Notes: generated by a model not told the origin, from the sequence alone. DNA of 64,000 nucleotides from Actinomadura xylanilytica (GCF_030283145.1 NZ_JASNWE010000004.1:124001-188000); one strand, 5' to 3'; positions 17,317 to 26,408 are shown, numbered from the stretch's first letter. Numbers and translations: made by a program.

Positions 17317-17505
17317 TCAGAGGTCGAGGTCGCCCGCCTTCACCCGCGCCAGCAACCCACCGAACGCGGTGCGGTCGAGCGAGAGGCGGCCACCCTCAGG
17401 GTCCTTGCTATCCCGAACACCGACAACCACGTCGAGGTTCGCGACCTCCACGCAGTCGCCCTCTGTCCCGCTGTAGTTGCTCTTGCGCCACGTGGGGGGT
17501 GTCAC
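17317..17505 (-). CDS. DUF397 protein
   Basis: A 62-residue DUF397 protein: W-R-K-S-N-Y-S, then C-V-E-V-A near residue 18, V-R-D-S-K-D-P-E-G-G near 31, and a C-terminal F-G-G-L-L-A-R-V segment. It starts within the stop of an XRE/DUF5753 remnant (ATGA overlap), so it belonged to a regulator pair whose partner is now broken. It is itself intact. It lies upstream of the graspetide genes on the same strand with 132 bases between, so a regulatory link is possible. Confidence 0.85.
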   Translation of the reverse strand: MTPPTWRKSNYSGTEGDCVEVANLDVVVGVRDSKDPEGGRLSLDRTAFGGLLARVKAGDLDL

Positions 17506-17816
17506 TTGAAATCCTCCATCACGGATCGGATCAGTTCCCGGGAGGGGCCCTCCGGCATCGCCTTGGCGCTGATCTGGTCGTACCTTACGACATACCGTTC
17601 CACCTCGGCGGGAGAGGAGACCAGCCGTCCCGTTCCGGGGGACTGCGTGTAGGCGACGTCGGCGAAGTCTCGTCCTTTGAGGAGCTTGAACGATCCATCA
17701 AGCCCAGGGCAGCCGCCGGTGTCCCAGGTCCTCGGCACCACCCGGACGATCACGTTCGGCCACTCGGACATGTCGAGAAGGCGCTGAAGCTGCTCCCACA
17801 TGATCTCCAGACTGCC
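17502..17816 (-). pseudogene. Truncated XRE/DUF5753 regulator (C-terminal half only)
   Basis: The sequence from about 17816 down encodes the C-terminal half of a DUF5753 regulator: SLEIMWEQLQRLLDM, WPNVIVRVVPRT, then SFKLLKGRDFADVAYTQSP and a normal C-terminus overlapping the DUF397 gene. The helix-turn-helix and most of DUF5753 are missing. Upstream the frame continues without a break into IS630-type transposase sequence (VLLSAQGMTVAKIAEV), so a 124-codon chimeric ORF starting at 17876 exists, but it cannot be a working DNA-binding regulator. The truncation probably came from an insertion and later deletion. Confidence 0.75.
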
Positions 17817-17974
17817 GACTTCGGCAATCTTCGCCACGGTCATGCCCTGCGCGGACAGCAGCACATCTGCGCCCACCGCCAGGTCACCACCGAACCGGTA
17901 CCGCGGCGGATGATCCGCAGCAGCCGCCTGCCTTCGTCATCATCGATCTCACGGACACGTACTCGTTCTGCCAC
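17817..17974 (-). mobile_element. IS630-family transposase 5' fragment
   Basis: From a GTG at 17974 the minus strand reads VAERVRVREIDDDEG, RRLLRIIRRGTGSVVTW and WAQM, then after a one-base slip VLLSAQGMTVAKIAEV. This is the N-terminal helix-turn-helix region of IS630-family transposases. About 50 codons remain, with a frameshift after the QM, and the catalytic DDE part is gone. The junction with the regulator remnant is near 17817. No terminal inverted repeat is visible. It is non-functional. Confidence 0.65.
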
Positions 17975-18010
17975 CAGCGCAGTTTCTCTGCCTCGCACTA
18001 CCGGCAGTGC

Positions 18011-18343
18011 TTATTCCGCAGGAGTGCCCACCCGTAGGCGGTTGCCGTCGGGATCACGCAGCTCAATCTCGCGTGCCCATGGAGCGTCCTTCGCTCGGAC
18101 ACCGAACTCCTCCGCGATGGCATCGACTTCACGGACGCGGAGGTAGATCAATGTGTCGGGACGGGCGTCGCCTTTGTGCTCTGACAAGAACAACCTGACC
18201 CTGCCACGGGCCACCTCCACGAACGCGGGAAGCCCCGGCTCAAAGCGATGTTCCCACTGCTGGGTGAAACCCAGACGGCCGTACCACGCGACCGCCGCAG
18301 CAGCGTCCTCGACGTGAAGAATTGGAATGACTTCCTCGTCCAT
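18011..18343 (-). CDS. VOC-superfamily (glyoxalase/bleomycin-resistance-like) protein
   Basis: A 110-residue protein of the vicinal oxygen chelate fold: MDEEVIPILHVEDAAAAVAW, YGRLGF, FVEVARGRVRLFLSEHKGD, then EIELRDPDGNRLRVG. Pairs of beta-alpha-beta-beta-beta units and the closing D-P-D-G-N-R-L are typical. Such proteins act as lyases, dioxygenases or drug-sequestering proteins, and the size suggests a dimer. I chose the ATG at 18343 over an upstream TTG because it starts the fold. The role here cannot be specified. Confidence 0.8.
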   Translation of the reverse strand: MDEEVIPILHVEDAAAAVAWYGRLGFTQQWEHRFEPGLPAFVEVARGRVRLFLSEHKGDARPDTLIYLRVREVDAIAEEFGVRAKDAPWAREIELRDPDGNRLRVGTPAE

Positions 18344-18534
18344 GCGGCCTATCGTCCCAGACAACGGACAGGGCGAACGTTGCCTGATGCGGCACTAGCA
18401 GCCCGTCGTCGCGATGGGCTGTGCAGAACACCTCAGGAGGACGACGATGACCGTGCAAATCCACGCCTCGACCACCCTGCGCCCTCCCCACGCCCGTCAG
18501 CCGAACCAACCGGGAACACCGGATTCATCGAGCA

Positions 18535-20139
18535 CTACTGGGGGCTGATTTCTTGGGGGATGCGGGGGCTCTCGGGGACCTTTTCGGGGGTGGGGCGGGG
18601 ACGGCGGCGGGCGGGCAGGAGCACGGCGACGATGATGGTGCCGGCCCCCAGGACGAGGGCGCCGATCAGGCTGGTGTGCGCGACGCCGTTGGCGAACGCC
18701 TCGTGGGCGGCGCGGACGAGCAGGGCGGCCTGGTCCGCGTGGCCGGACGCCGCGACGCGTCCGGCGACCGCGAGCGCGCCGCCGACGGAGTCCTGGGCCG
18801 TGCTCGCGGCGTCCGCCGGGAGCCTGCCCGCGATCGCGCCGGTGATCTCGGACTCGTAGGACGCCGCCAGGATCGAGCCCAGGATCGCGATGCCGAGCGA
18901 GCCGCCGAGCTCCAGCGAGGTGTCGTTGACGGCGCCGCCGATGCCGAGCCGCCGTTCCTCGAAGGCGCCCATGATGGCGTCGGTGCACGGTGAGACGCTC
19001 AGCCCGATCGCCGCGCCCAGCAGGAGCAGCGGGGCCAGGAAGGCGCCGTAGCCGGACGCGGCGGTCACGCCCGTCATGAGGGAGATGCCGAGGGTGCCGA
19101 GCGCCATCCCGAGGACGACGCTGACCCTCATCCCCACCCTCGGGGTCAGCACGTTGGTGACCGCCGCCCCGGCGAACACGGCTCCGGCCAGGGGCAGCAG
19201 GCGCAGGCCCGTCGCGAGCGGGCCGTAGCCGAGCACGAACTGAAGGTGCTGGGTCAGGTAGTAGATGGACCCGAACGCGGCGAGGAAGAACAGCACGACC
19301 GCGAGGTTGGCGCCGGCGAACGTCCGGTCGCGGAACGTGCGGACGTCCAGGAGGGGCCTCGGGTGGCGCAGCTCCCACAGGACGAAGGCCACGGCCCCCG
19401 CCACCGCGACGACCGCCGCCGTGACCGCCGCGGCGCCCCAGCCGAAGTGCGGGCCCTCGATGATCGCGTAGACGAGCGCGGCGAGGAAGACGACCGAGAG
19501 CGCCCCGCCCACCAGGTCCAGGCGTCCCCGCCCGGACGCCTTCGACGGCGGGACCAGGAACAGCGCCGCGGCCATCGCGAGCACCGCGACCGGGACGTTG
19601 ATCAGGAACGTCGAGCCCCAGGAGTGGTCCTCCAGCAGCCAGCCGGCCAGCAGCGGACCGGCCGCGATGGCCAGCCCGGAGGTGGCCGTCCAGGCGGTGA
19701 TGGCGCGGGCCCGCTCGGCACGCGGGAAGGTGGCCACCAGCAGCGACAGGGTGGCGGGCATGATCATGGCGGCGCCGATCCCCATCACGCCGCGCGCGGC
19801 GATCACCCAGGCCACCGAGCCCGCCAGGCTGCCCGCGACCGAGCCCGCGACGAAGACCGCCAGCCCGCCGAGCAGCGCCCCGCGGCGCCCGTACTTGTCC
19901 CCGGCCGCGCCCATCATCAGCATCAGCGCCGCGTACGGGACGGTGTAGGCGTCGATCACCCATTGCAGGTCACTGCCGCTCAGCCCGAGGTCCGCGGTCA
20001 TGGCCGGCGCCGCGACGATCAGTGAGGTGTTCGCCATCACGATGATCAGCAGGCTCAGGCACAGCACCCCCAGCGCGGCCCGCCGCCGGCCGTAGGGCCG
20101 GCCCGTTGGGTCCACCGGAGTTCTGACGATCAGTGACAT
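18535..20139 (-). CDS. MFS drug exporter, DHA2 (14-helix) family
   Basis: A 534-residue membrane protein with about 14 hydrophobic helices. DHA2 marks are visible: LQWVIDAYTVPYAALM (motif A region), GDKYGRRGALLGG, RGVMGIGAAMIMPATLSLL (motif C region) and GSTFLINVPVAVLAM. These proton-driven exporters (EmrB/QacA-like) remove drugs or metabolites. The start ATG at 20139 is chosen because the longer start at 20175 lies within a palindromic operator. Two such operators lie directly upstream, so TetR-type repression is likely, though no tetR gene is adjacent. Confidence 0.88.
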   Translation of the reverse strand: MSLIVRTPVDPTGRPYGRRRAALGVLCLSLLIIVMANTSLIVAAPAMTADLGLSGSDLQWVIDAYTVPYAALMLMMGAAGDKYGRRGALLGGLAVFVAGSVAGSLAGSVAWVIAARGVMGIGAAMIMPATLSLLVATFPRAERARAITAWTATSGLAIAAGPLLAGWLLEDHSWGSTFLINVPVAVLAMAAALFLVPPSKASGRGRLDLVGGALSVVFLAALVYAIIEGPHFGWGAAAVTAAVVAVAGAVAFVLWELRHPRPLLDVRTFRDRTFAGANLAVVLFFLAAFGSIYYLTQHLQFVLGYGPLATGLRLLPLAGAVFAGAAVTNVLTPRVGMRVSVVLGMALGTLGISLMTGVTAASGYGAFLAPLLLLGAAIGLSVSPCTDAIMGAFEERRLGIGGAVNDTSLELGGSLGIAILGSILAASYESEITGAIAGRLPADAASTAQDSVGGALAVAGRVAASGHADQAALLVRAAHEAFANGVAHTSLIGALVLGAGTIIVAVLLPARRRPRPTPEKVPESPRIPQEISPQ

Positions 20140-20157
20140 GTCGCTCCTCGCACGCAT

Positions 20158-20203
20158 TTGCACAGCACTGTGCAAGTTACTCGAATTGCACAGTGCCGTG
20201 CAA
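20158..20203. promoter_or_regulatory. Twin 18-bp palindromic operators upstream of the MFS gene
   Basis: TTGCACAGCACTGTGCAA at 20158-20175 is a perfect inverted repeat. TTGCACAGTGCCGTGCAA at 20186-20203 is the same element with one mismatched pair. Their centres are 28 bases apart. This layout is typical of TetR-family repressors of MFS exporters that bind as paired dimers. The repressor must be encoded elsewhere. Confidence 0.75.
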
Positions 20204-20243
20204 ATACATGCGGGCGGACGTGAAGAGACTCACATGGGGGCGG

Positions 20244-22244
20244 TCAGTCCAGTTCGGCCACCGGTTCCGCGAACTGGGCCGCGTACAGGCGGGCGTAGGG
20301 GCCCTCCGCGGCGAGGAGCTCGGTGTGGGCGCCCTGTTCGACGATGGAGCCGGCCTCCATGACCAGGATGACGTCGGCGTCCCGGATGGTGGAGAGGCGG
20401 TGCGCGATGACGAAGCTCGTCCGGCCGCTGCTCAGGGTGGCCATGGCGCGCTGGATCAGCACCTCGGTCCGGGTGTCGACGGAGCTGGTGGCCTCGTCCA
20501 GCACCAGGATCACGGGATCGGACAGGAACGCGCGGGCGATGGTGATCAACTGCTTCTCGCCCGCGCTGACGCCCGCGCCCTCGTCGTCGATGACGGTGTC
20601 GTAGCCCTTCGGCAGGGTGCGGATGAAGCGGTCGGCGTGCGCCGCCCGCGCGGCCTCCTCGACCTCTTCGCGGGTGGCGCCCCGGCGGCCGTAGGCGATG
20701 TTGTCGGCGATGGTGCCGCCGAACAGCCAGGTGTCCTGGAGCACCATGCCGATCCCGGACCGCAGTTCCTCGCGGGACATCGCCGCGATGTCGGTCCCGT
20801 CCAGGACGATCCGGCCGCCGGTCACCTCGTAGAACCGCATCAGCAGGTTCACCAGGGTCGTCTTGCCCGCGCCGGTGGGCCCCACAATGGCCACCGTGCT
20901 GCCCGGCTCGACCTTCAGCGACAGGTCCTCGATCAGCGGCTTGTCGGGCTCGTAGCGGAACGACACGTTCTCCAGCGAGACCCATCCGCGGGCCTCGGCG
21001 GGACGCTCCGGGGTGATCGGGTCGGGCTCCTGCTCGCGCGCGTCCAGCAGCTCGAAGACCCGCTCGGCGGAGGCGACCCCGGACTGCACCAGGTTGGCCA
21101 TGCTCGCGACCTGGGTGAGCGGCTGGGTGAACTGCCGCGAGTACTGGATGAAGGCCTGCACGTCGCCGATCGACAGGGAGCCCGAGGCGACCCGCAGCCC
21201 GCCGACGACCGCGACCAGGACGTAGTTGAGGTTGCCGATGAACATCATCGCGGGCTGGATGATCCCGGAGATGAACTGCGCCTTGAACCCGGAGCGGAAG
21301 AGCGCCTCGTTCTGCTCGTGGAACGCCTCGGCCGACTCGGCCTCCCGCCCGAACACCTTGACCACCGAGTGGCCGGTGTACATCTCCTCGATGTGGGCGT
21401 TGAGCTTGCCGGTCGTCTTCCACTGCTGGACGAACTGCGGCTGCGCCCGCTTGCCGACCTTCGCCGCGACCAGCACCGACACCGGCACCGTGAGCAGCGC
21501 GATCAGCGCCAGCAGCGGCGAGATCCAGAACATCATCACCAGCACGCCGACGATCGTGAGCAGCGAGTTCACGATCTGGCCCATGGTCTGCTGGAGCGTC
21601 TGGCCGATGTTGTCGATGTCGTTGGTGGCGCGGCTGAGGACCTCGCCGCGCGGCTGCCGGTCGAAGTAGGACAGCGGGAGCCGCGCCAGCTTCGCCTCGA
21701 CGTCGGCGCGCAGGCGGGACACGGTCCGCTGGATGACGCGGGTGGCCAGCCGCCCCTGGACGATGCCGAACGCGCCCGCCACCAGGTACACGCCGAGCAC
21801 GGTGAGCAGGACGGCGCCGACCGCGCCGAAGTCGATGCCCTGGCCCGGGGTGAAGTCCATCCCCGACAGCACGTCGGCGAGGCCGCCGTCGCCGTGCTGC
21901 CGCAGGTACTCGATCGCCTCGGCCTTGGTCGACCCGGCGGGCAGGTTCCGGCCGGCCACCCCGGCGAAGACCAGGTCGGTGGCGTGGCCGAGGATCTTCG
22001 GCCCGAGGACGGTCAGCGCGACGCTCGCGGTGGTGAGGCCCAGTACCGCGTACAGCCCGACCCGCTCCGGCCGCATCAGGCCGAGCAGCCTGCGGCCGGA
22101 CCCGCGGAAGTCCATCGACTTCTCGACGGGACCGCCGGTCATGAACCGGGCGGGCCCGGAGGCCGGCGCGGGCCCGCGCCGCGGCGCGGGCACCGCGGCG
22201 CCCTTGCCGTCGCCCTGGTCGCCCGTCTTGTCCGGGGTGCTCAT
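20244..22244 (-). CDS. ABC exporter subunit (TMD-NBD), catalytic-site half
   Basis: A 666-residue half-transporter: a 65-residue proline-rich N-terminus, a six-helix type IV membrane domain (about residues 60-380), then the nucleotide-binding domain. Walker A is GPTGAGKTT, the signature is SAGEKQ (a variant of LSGGQ), Walker B is VILVLDEATS with the catalytic glutamate, and the switch histidine is in FVIAHRLSTIRDAD. It overlaps the upstream ABC gene by 4 bases. Together they look like the heterodimeric multidrug/lipid exporter type (LmrCD-like). The substrate is unknown. Confidence 0.88.
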   Translation of the reverse strand: MSTPDKTGDQGDGKGAAVPAPRRGPAPASGPARFMTGGPVEKSMDFRGSGRRLLGLMRPERVGLYAVLGLTTASVALTVLGPKILGHATDLVFAGVAGRNLPAGSTKAEAIEYLRQHGDGGLADVLSGMDFTPGQGIDFGAVGAVLLTVLGVYLVAGAFGIVQGRLATRVIQRTVSRLRADVEAKLARLPLSYFDRQPRGEVLSRATNDIDNIGQTLQQTMGQIVNSLLTIVGVLVMMFWISPLLALIALLTVPVSVLVAAKVGKRAQPQFVQQWKTTGKLNAHIEEMYTGHSVVKVFGREAESAEAFHEQNEALFRSGFKAQFISGIIQPAMMFIGNLNYVLVAVVGGLRVASGSLSIGDVQAFIQYSRQFTQPLTQVASMANLVQSGVASAERVFELLDAREQEPDPITPERPAEARGWVSLENVSFRYEPDKPLIEDLSLKVEPGSTVAIVGPTGAGKTTLVNLLMRFYEVTGGRIVLDGTDIAAMSREELRSGIGMVLQDTWLFGGTIADNIAYGRRGATREEVEEAARAAHADRFIRTLPKGYDTVIDDEGAGVSAGEKQLITIARAFLSDPVILVLDEATSSVDTRTEVLIQRAMATLSSGRTSFVIAHRLSTIRDADVILVMEAGSIVEQGAHTELLAAEGPYARLYAAQFAEPVAELD

Positions 22245-23998
22245 GCCGCCTCCTGCTCGGTGAGCTGGGAGAGCACGATCTCCCGGTACGTGGCGTTGTC
22301 CGCCATCAGCTCGTGGTGCGTTCCGACGCCCACCACCTGCCCCTCGTCCAGGACGATGATGCGGTGCGCGTCACGGATGGTGCTGACCCGCTGCGCGACG
22401 ATCACCACGGTCGCCTCGGTGATCTCGCGGGACAGGGCGACCCGGAGCGCCGCGTCAGTGGCGTAGTCCAGGGCCGAGAAGGAGTCGTCGAAGAGGTAGA
22501 CCGCGGGGCGGTGCACCAGGACGCGGGCGATCGCGATCCGCTGCCGCTGCCCGCCGGACACGTTGGTGCCGCCCTGCGAGATCGGCGCGTCCAGTCCCTC
22601 CGGCAGGGCGCGCACGAAGCCCGCGGCCTGCGCGACCTCCAGGGCCCGCCACAGCTCCTCGTCGGTGGCGTCCGGCCGGCCGTAGCGCAGATTGGTGGCG
22701 ACCGTCCCGGAGAACAGGTACGGCTTCTGCGGGACGAGGCCGACCGTCCTGGCCAGCAGCGCCGGGTCCAGCTCCCGCACGTCCACCCCGTCGATCAGCA
22801 CCTGGCCGCCGGTGGTGTCGAACAGGCGGGGCACCAGCCCCAGCAGGGTGCTCTTGCCGCTGCCGGTCGAGCCGATCACCGCGGTGGTCTCGCCGGGACG
22901 GGCCAGCAGGTCCACCTCGTGCAGCACCATCGCCTCGGCGCCGGGGTAGCGGAACCCGGCGCCGCGCAGTTCCAGCAGCCCCTCGCCGCTCAGCGAGGTC
23001 ACCGGCGAGGCGGGCGGCACGACGCTCGACTCGGTGCCGAGCACCTCCTCGATGCGCTCCGCGCACACCTCGGCGCGCGGCACCATCATGAACATGAAGG
23101 TGGCCATCATCACCGACATCAGGATCTGCATCAGATAGCTGAGGAAGGCGGTGAGCGCCCCGATCTCCATGCCGCCGTCGTCGATGCGGTGCCCGCCGAA
23201 CCACAGCACCGCCACGCTGGAGATGTTCACCACCACCATCACGGTGGGGAACATCAGCGCCATCAGCCGGCCCGCCCGCAGCGACACGTCGGTCAGGTCG
23301 GCGTTGGCCGCGCCGAACCGCTCGCGCTCGTGGTCGTCGCGGACGAACGCCCGGATCACCCGGATGCCGGTGATCTGCTCGCGCAGCACCCGGTTCACCG
23401 TGTCGAGCCGTTCCTGCATGGTGCGGAACAGCGGCCGCATCCGCCGGATGATCAGGCCGATCAGGACGCCCAGCACCGGGACCACCGCGAGCAGCAGCGA
23501 GGACAGCGGCACGTCCTGGCCGAGCGCCATCACGATGCCGCCCACGCACATGATCGGCGCCATCACCATCATGGTGAAGGTCATCAGCACCAGCATCTGC
23601 ACCTGCTGGACGTCGTTGGTGGTCCGGGTGACCAGCGACGGCGCGCCGAACCGCCCCACCTCGCGGGCGGAGAAGCTCTGCACCCGGGTGAAGATCGAGG
23701 ACCGGATGTCCCGTCCCACCGCGCTCGCCGTGCGCGCGCCGAAGTAGATCGCGCCGATCGAGCCGGCCGCCTGGACCAGGGTGATGGCGATCATGATGGC
23801 GCCGAGCCACATGATGCGGCCGGTGTCGCCCTTGACCACGCCGTCGTCGATGATGTCGGCGTTCAGGGTCGGCAGGTAGAGGTTGGCGATGGTCGCCACG
23901 AGCTGGAGCAGCGCCAGCAGGGCGATGGGGCGTTTGTAGGGTCCGAGATGGGACCTCAGAAGTCGGATCAGCACGCGGGTTCTTCCGGGAGGAGGCAT
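22241..23998 (-). CDS. ABC exporter subunit (TMD-NBD), degenerate-site half
   Basis: A 585-residue partner of the next gene: six membrane helices (about residues 20-300) and an NBD with Walker A GSTGSGKST and a canonical signature SGGQRQ. Walker B reads AVYLFDDSFSALD, so the catalytic Glu is Asp, and the switch region is VVIVAQRVSTIRDAH with Gln for His. Such degenerate ATP sites are usual in one half of heterodimeric exporters and support pairing with the downstream subunit. The ATG at 23998 is taken because the upstream 45 codons are low-complexity. It is the first gene of the operon. Confidence 0.88.
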   Translation of the reverse strand: MPPPGRTRVLIRLLRSHLGPYKRPIALLALLQLVATIANLYLPTLNADIIDDGVVKGDTGRIMWLGAIMIAITLVQAAGSIGAIYFGARTASAVGRDIRSSIFTRVQSFSAREVGRFGAPSLVTRTTNDVQQVQMLVLMTFTMMVMAPIMCVGGIVMALGQDVPLSSLLLAVVPVLGVLIGLIIRRMRPLFRTMQERLDTVNRVLREQITGIRVIRAFVRDDHERERFGAANADLTDVSLRAGRLMALMFPTVMVVVNISSVAVLWFGGHRIDDGGMEIGALTAFLSYLMQILMSVMMATFMFMMVPRAEVCAERIEEVLGTESSVVPPASPVTSLSGEGLLELRGAGFRYPGAEAMVLHEVDLLARPGETTAVIGSTGSGKSTLLGLVPRLFDTTGGQVLIDGVDVRELDPALLARTVGLVPQKPYLFSGTVATNLRYGRPDATDEELWRALEVAQAAGFVRALPEGLDAPISQGGTNVSGGQRQRIAIARVLVHRPAVYLFDDSFSALDYATDAALRVALSREITEATVVIVAQRVSTIRDAHRIIVLDEGQVVGVGTHHELMADNATYREIVLSQLTEQEAA

Positions 23999-24323
23999 GG
24001 TCCGGTCACGGTCGGCCGGACGCCCTCTTATCCTCCCAATCTCCGCAACCGGTTTAGACGGCGAACGCCCGCCCGGGGGGACACTCCCAGCCCCGGCCGC
24101 CGCGGACGGACGCCCCCGGCCGATGGTGGCCACCCGGGCTTCCCACCGGAGTCATCGGCATCTCGCGGCGGGCAGCTCCCCGGCAACGAGTCGATGTTGG
24201 CAGAGGCCGGGGACGGCATCGGGACGCTCCAGGCCGGCCCGCACCAGGGAGGGATTGTGTCAGCGATTACTGGCGTGGTTGGATCGGGGCCGTGCGTCCT
24301 CCTCCGCCACCGGGAGACATCCG
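23999..24323. other. Intergenic region between divergent ABC exporter and secreted-protein genes
   Basis: These 325 bases hold no ORF that I can support. They must contain promoters for both flanking genes. I see no clear palindrome or strong hairpin, and nothing RNA-like. The sequence is GC-rich apart from short stretches around 24030-24060 and 24250-24280. Confidence 0.4.
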
Positions 24324-25397
24324 ATGAGATCAGCCCTGTCCGCACGGATCGCCGCGTCCTCCCTGTCCGTCCTCACCGTCGCGGGCCTGCTCGCCGGGCC
24401 GCCCGCCGTGGCCGCCGACCCGCTCCCGCTCCACACCGCGCCCACGCCGCTGCTCTGGCCGCGCAGCGGGCTGGAGGCCGTCTCGGCCACCGGGCCGGAC
24501 GACGTCTGGGCGGTCGGGTACCAGGGGTACCAGGGCATCGACTGGTCGGTTCCGGGATGGGGCGCGGGCACCATCCACGTCCTGCCGCCCAAGGGCGCCG
24601 TGGTCCACTGGAACGGCACGTCCTGGCAGACCTACGACCCTCCGGGCGCGGGCGGCGACGTGGTGATCCAGGAGGTCGACGCCGAGGCTCGGGACAACGT
24701 GTGGATCACCGGCACGATCCGTCCTCATGACGGCGGTAACACCGGGCGCTACCTGGCCCACTGGGACGGGACGCGGTGGAAGCAGGTCGCGACGCCGGAC
24801 GACGGCTGCGGGCCCCTGCATCCGGCGGCCGACTCCACCGGCGCGTGGTTCGCCTGTAGCGTCGGCCTCGTCCGCTGGGAGGACGGGCGGTGGACCGACC
24901 AGGACACCGGCGCCCCCGACAACTGCTGCATCGCCGTCAACGAGATCTCGGTGGTCTCGGACGAGTCCGCCTGGGCCGCCGCCACCTGGGGGCTCCTGCA
25001 CTGGGACGGGCGGAGCTGGAGCAAGGTCCCCGGCTACGACGACGTCCAGTGGGGCCGCGTCCTGGCGGTCTCCGACACCGAAGTGTGGGCCACCGGTTCC
25101 CAGCGGGTGGACGGCTCCATGAAGCGGATCGCCGTCCGCTGGGACGGCGCGAGCTGGCAGGACTTCCCCTCGCCGCCGACCGGTGAGCGGCTGATCCGCA
25201 CCGGTGACGGGGCCATGTGGGCCTTGCAGCCCACCTGGGGCGAGCTCTACCGGCTGGAGAACGGGGCCTGGACGAAGCAGGCCCCGCCCGTCCCGGGCGA
25301 CGGGCAGGTCACGGGCGGCACCGCCGTTCCCGGCGATCCGGGCCTGTGGCTCGTCGGCAAGACCAAGAACGTCCCCGTCGTGATCCACAACCGATGA
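24324..25397 (+). CDS. Secreted beta-propeller-like protein
   Basis: A 357-residue exported protein. The signal peptide starts MRSALSARIAAS, has a hydrophobic core TVAGLLAGPPAVA, and likely cleaves after AVAA. The mature part has repeated units with W-x-G-x-x-W patterns: HWNGTSW, HWDGTRW, RWEDGRW, HWDGRSW, RWDGASW and RLENGAW, interleaved with V-W-A-V/T-G strands. This is the look of a beta-propeller of about six blades, common among actinomycete secreted proteins of unknown role. The ATG at 24324 is chosen because it opens the signal peptide. No catalytic residues are recognised. Confidence 0.75.
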   Translation: MRSALSARIAASSLSVLTVAGLLAGPPAVAADPLPLHTAPTPLLWPRSGLEAVSATGPDDVWAVGYQGYQGIDWSVPGWGAGTIHVLPPKGAVVHWNGTSWQTYDPPGAGGDVVIQEVDAEARDNVWITGTIRPHDGGNTGRYLAHWDGTRWKQVATPDDGCGPLHPAADSTGAWFACSVGLVRWEDGRWTDQDTGAPDNCCIAVNEISVVSDESAWAAATWGLLHWDGRSWSKVPGYDDVQWGRVLAVSDTEVWATGSQRVDGSMKRIAVRWDGASWQDFPSPPTGERLIRTGDGAMWALQPTWGELYRLENGAWTKQAPPVPGDGQVTGGTAVPGDPGLWLVGKTKNVPVVIHNR

Positions 25398-25413
25398 CCG
25401 ACGCGGGGGGCTC

Positions 25414-25443
25414 GACCGGCCCGTCCCCCGGGCCGGGCCGGTC
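25414..25443. terminator. Terminator hairpin between convergent genes
   Basis: Arms GACCGGCCC and GGGCCGGTC (9 bp, perfect) enclose a 12-base loop between the ends of two convergent genes, so it probably serves both strands. Confidence 0.6.
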
Positions 25444-25449
25444 AGCGGG

Positions 25450-25713
25450 TCAGCGAGTCAGGACCATCAGCGTGAAGAACCCCGTGTACTCGCAGTAGTA
25501 CGACAGGTAGGCCCCGCTCTTCCGCAGCGCCTCGCCCTTCGCCCTGCACTTGGCGTCGGAGGAGTAGTCGCCGTACTTGATCCAGCTCGAAGCGATGGTG
25601 GCGCCGGAGCCGGCGGTCGCGGCGCCGGCGGGGGCGGCCAGCGCGGTCCCGGCCGTCGCGAGGGCGACCGCGGCGACCGACGTTGCGGCCAGTTTCGAGA
25701 GCTTGGTGGACAT
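25450..25713 (-). CDS. Small secreted protein
   Basis: An 87-residue protein with a clear Sec signal peptide (MSTKLSKLAATSVAAVALA, cleavage probably after an AxA near residue 27-32). The mature part is about 55 residues and contains two cysteines (K-C-R-A-K and Y-Y-C-E-Y) that could form one disulfide. It resembles small secreted actinomycete proteins with a WIKYGDY-like start, but I know no defined function. It is divergent from an HD-domain gene. Confidence 0.65.
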   Translation of the reverse strand: MSTKLSKLAATSVAAVALATAGTALAAPAGAATAGSGATIASSWIKYGDYSSDAKCRAKGEALRKSGAYLSYYCEYTGFFTLMVLTR

Positions 25714-25811
25714 GTCCCGTCCTTCGGGGTGGGGGGTCGGGCCATGATCATAATCACACCGGCCGCGGCGGAGGCAGGGCCCAAAACGGCTGGGCCCCCT
25801 ACGCTCCGAGC

Positions 25812-26408
25812 ATGCAGATTCCGACGCTCGAAGAGATCCGCGCGCTGCACCGGGAACACGCGCCCACGCGGGAGGCGCTCGACCTCGTGTACACGCACTG
25901 CGAGATCGTCTGCGGGATCGCCGAGCAGCTTCTGGCCCGCACCGGCCTCGATCTCGACCCGGACCTGCTCCGGGCGGGCAGCCTGCTGCACGACATCGGG
26001 GTGTACCGCCTGTACGGCGCCGACGGGAGGCTCGACCGCCCGGATTACGTGCGCCATGGGGTGCTCGGCCATGAACTGCTCCGGGACGAGGGGTTCCCCG
26101 AGGCCCTCTGCCGCTTCTGCTCGCGCCATACGGGCATGGGCATCAGCCGCGACGACGTGCGGAGGCAGAACCTCCCGCTGCCGGTCGCCGACTATGTGGC
26201 CGAGTCCGGTGAGGAGCGGCTCGTGATGTACGCGGACAAGTTCCACAGCAAGACCGAGCCGCCGACCTTCGTCACCGCCGCGTCCTACGCCGCCCGCGTC
26301 CGGCGGTTCGGCGACGACAAGGTCGCGGCCTTCGCGCTGATGGGCGAGCGGTTCGGGGCCCCCGACCTCGACCCGTTCGTCACCGCGTACGGGCACGCCG
26401 TGGTGTGA
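25812..26408 (+). CDS. HD-domain phosphohydrolase
   Basis: A 198-residue cytoplasmic protein with HD-superfamily metal ligands: a helix with THCEIVCGIA (His about residue 34), the HD pair in AGSLLHDIG (about 57-65), YVRHGVLGHELLRDEG, and a later RHTGMG. These proteins hydrolyse nucleotide or other phosphate esters, and many close relatives are uncharacterised. The ATG at 25812 starts the fold; the longer frame from 25683 covers the intergenic region. It is followed after 98 bases by an LLM oxidoreductase gene. Confidence 0.8.
   Translation: MQIPTLEEIRALHREHAPTREALDLVYTHCEIVCGIAEQLLARTGLDLDPDLLRAGSLLHDIGVYRLYGADGRLDRPDYVRHGVLGHELLRDEGFPEALCRFCSRHTGMGISRDDVRRQNLPLPVADYVAESGEERLVMYADKFHSKTEPPTFVTAASYAARVRRFGDDKVAAFALMGERFGAPDLDPFVTAYGHAVV

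Noticed and set aside
18344..18534. Short minus-strand ORF and possible RNA between the VOC and MFS genes
   Set aside because: The ORF covering it (18240-18509) overlaps the VOC gene in another frame and has no ribosome site or family feature. I see no stable RNA fold of a known kind.
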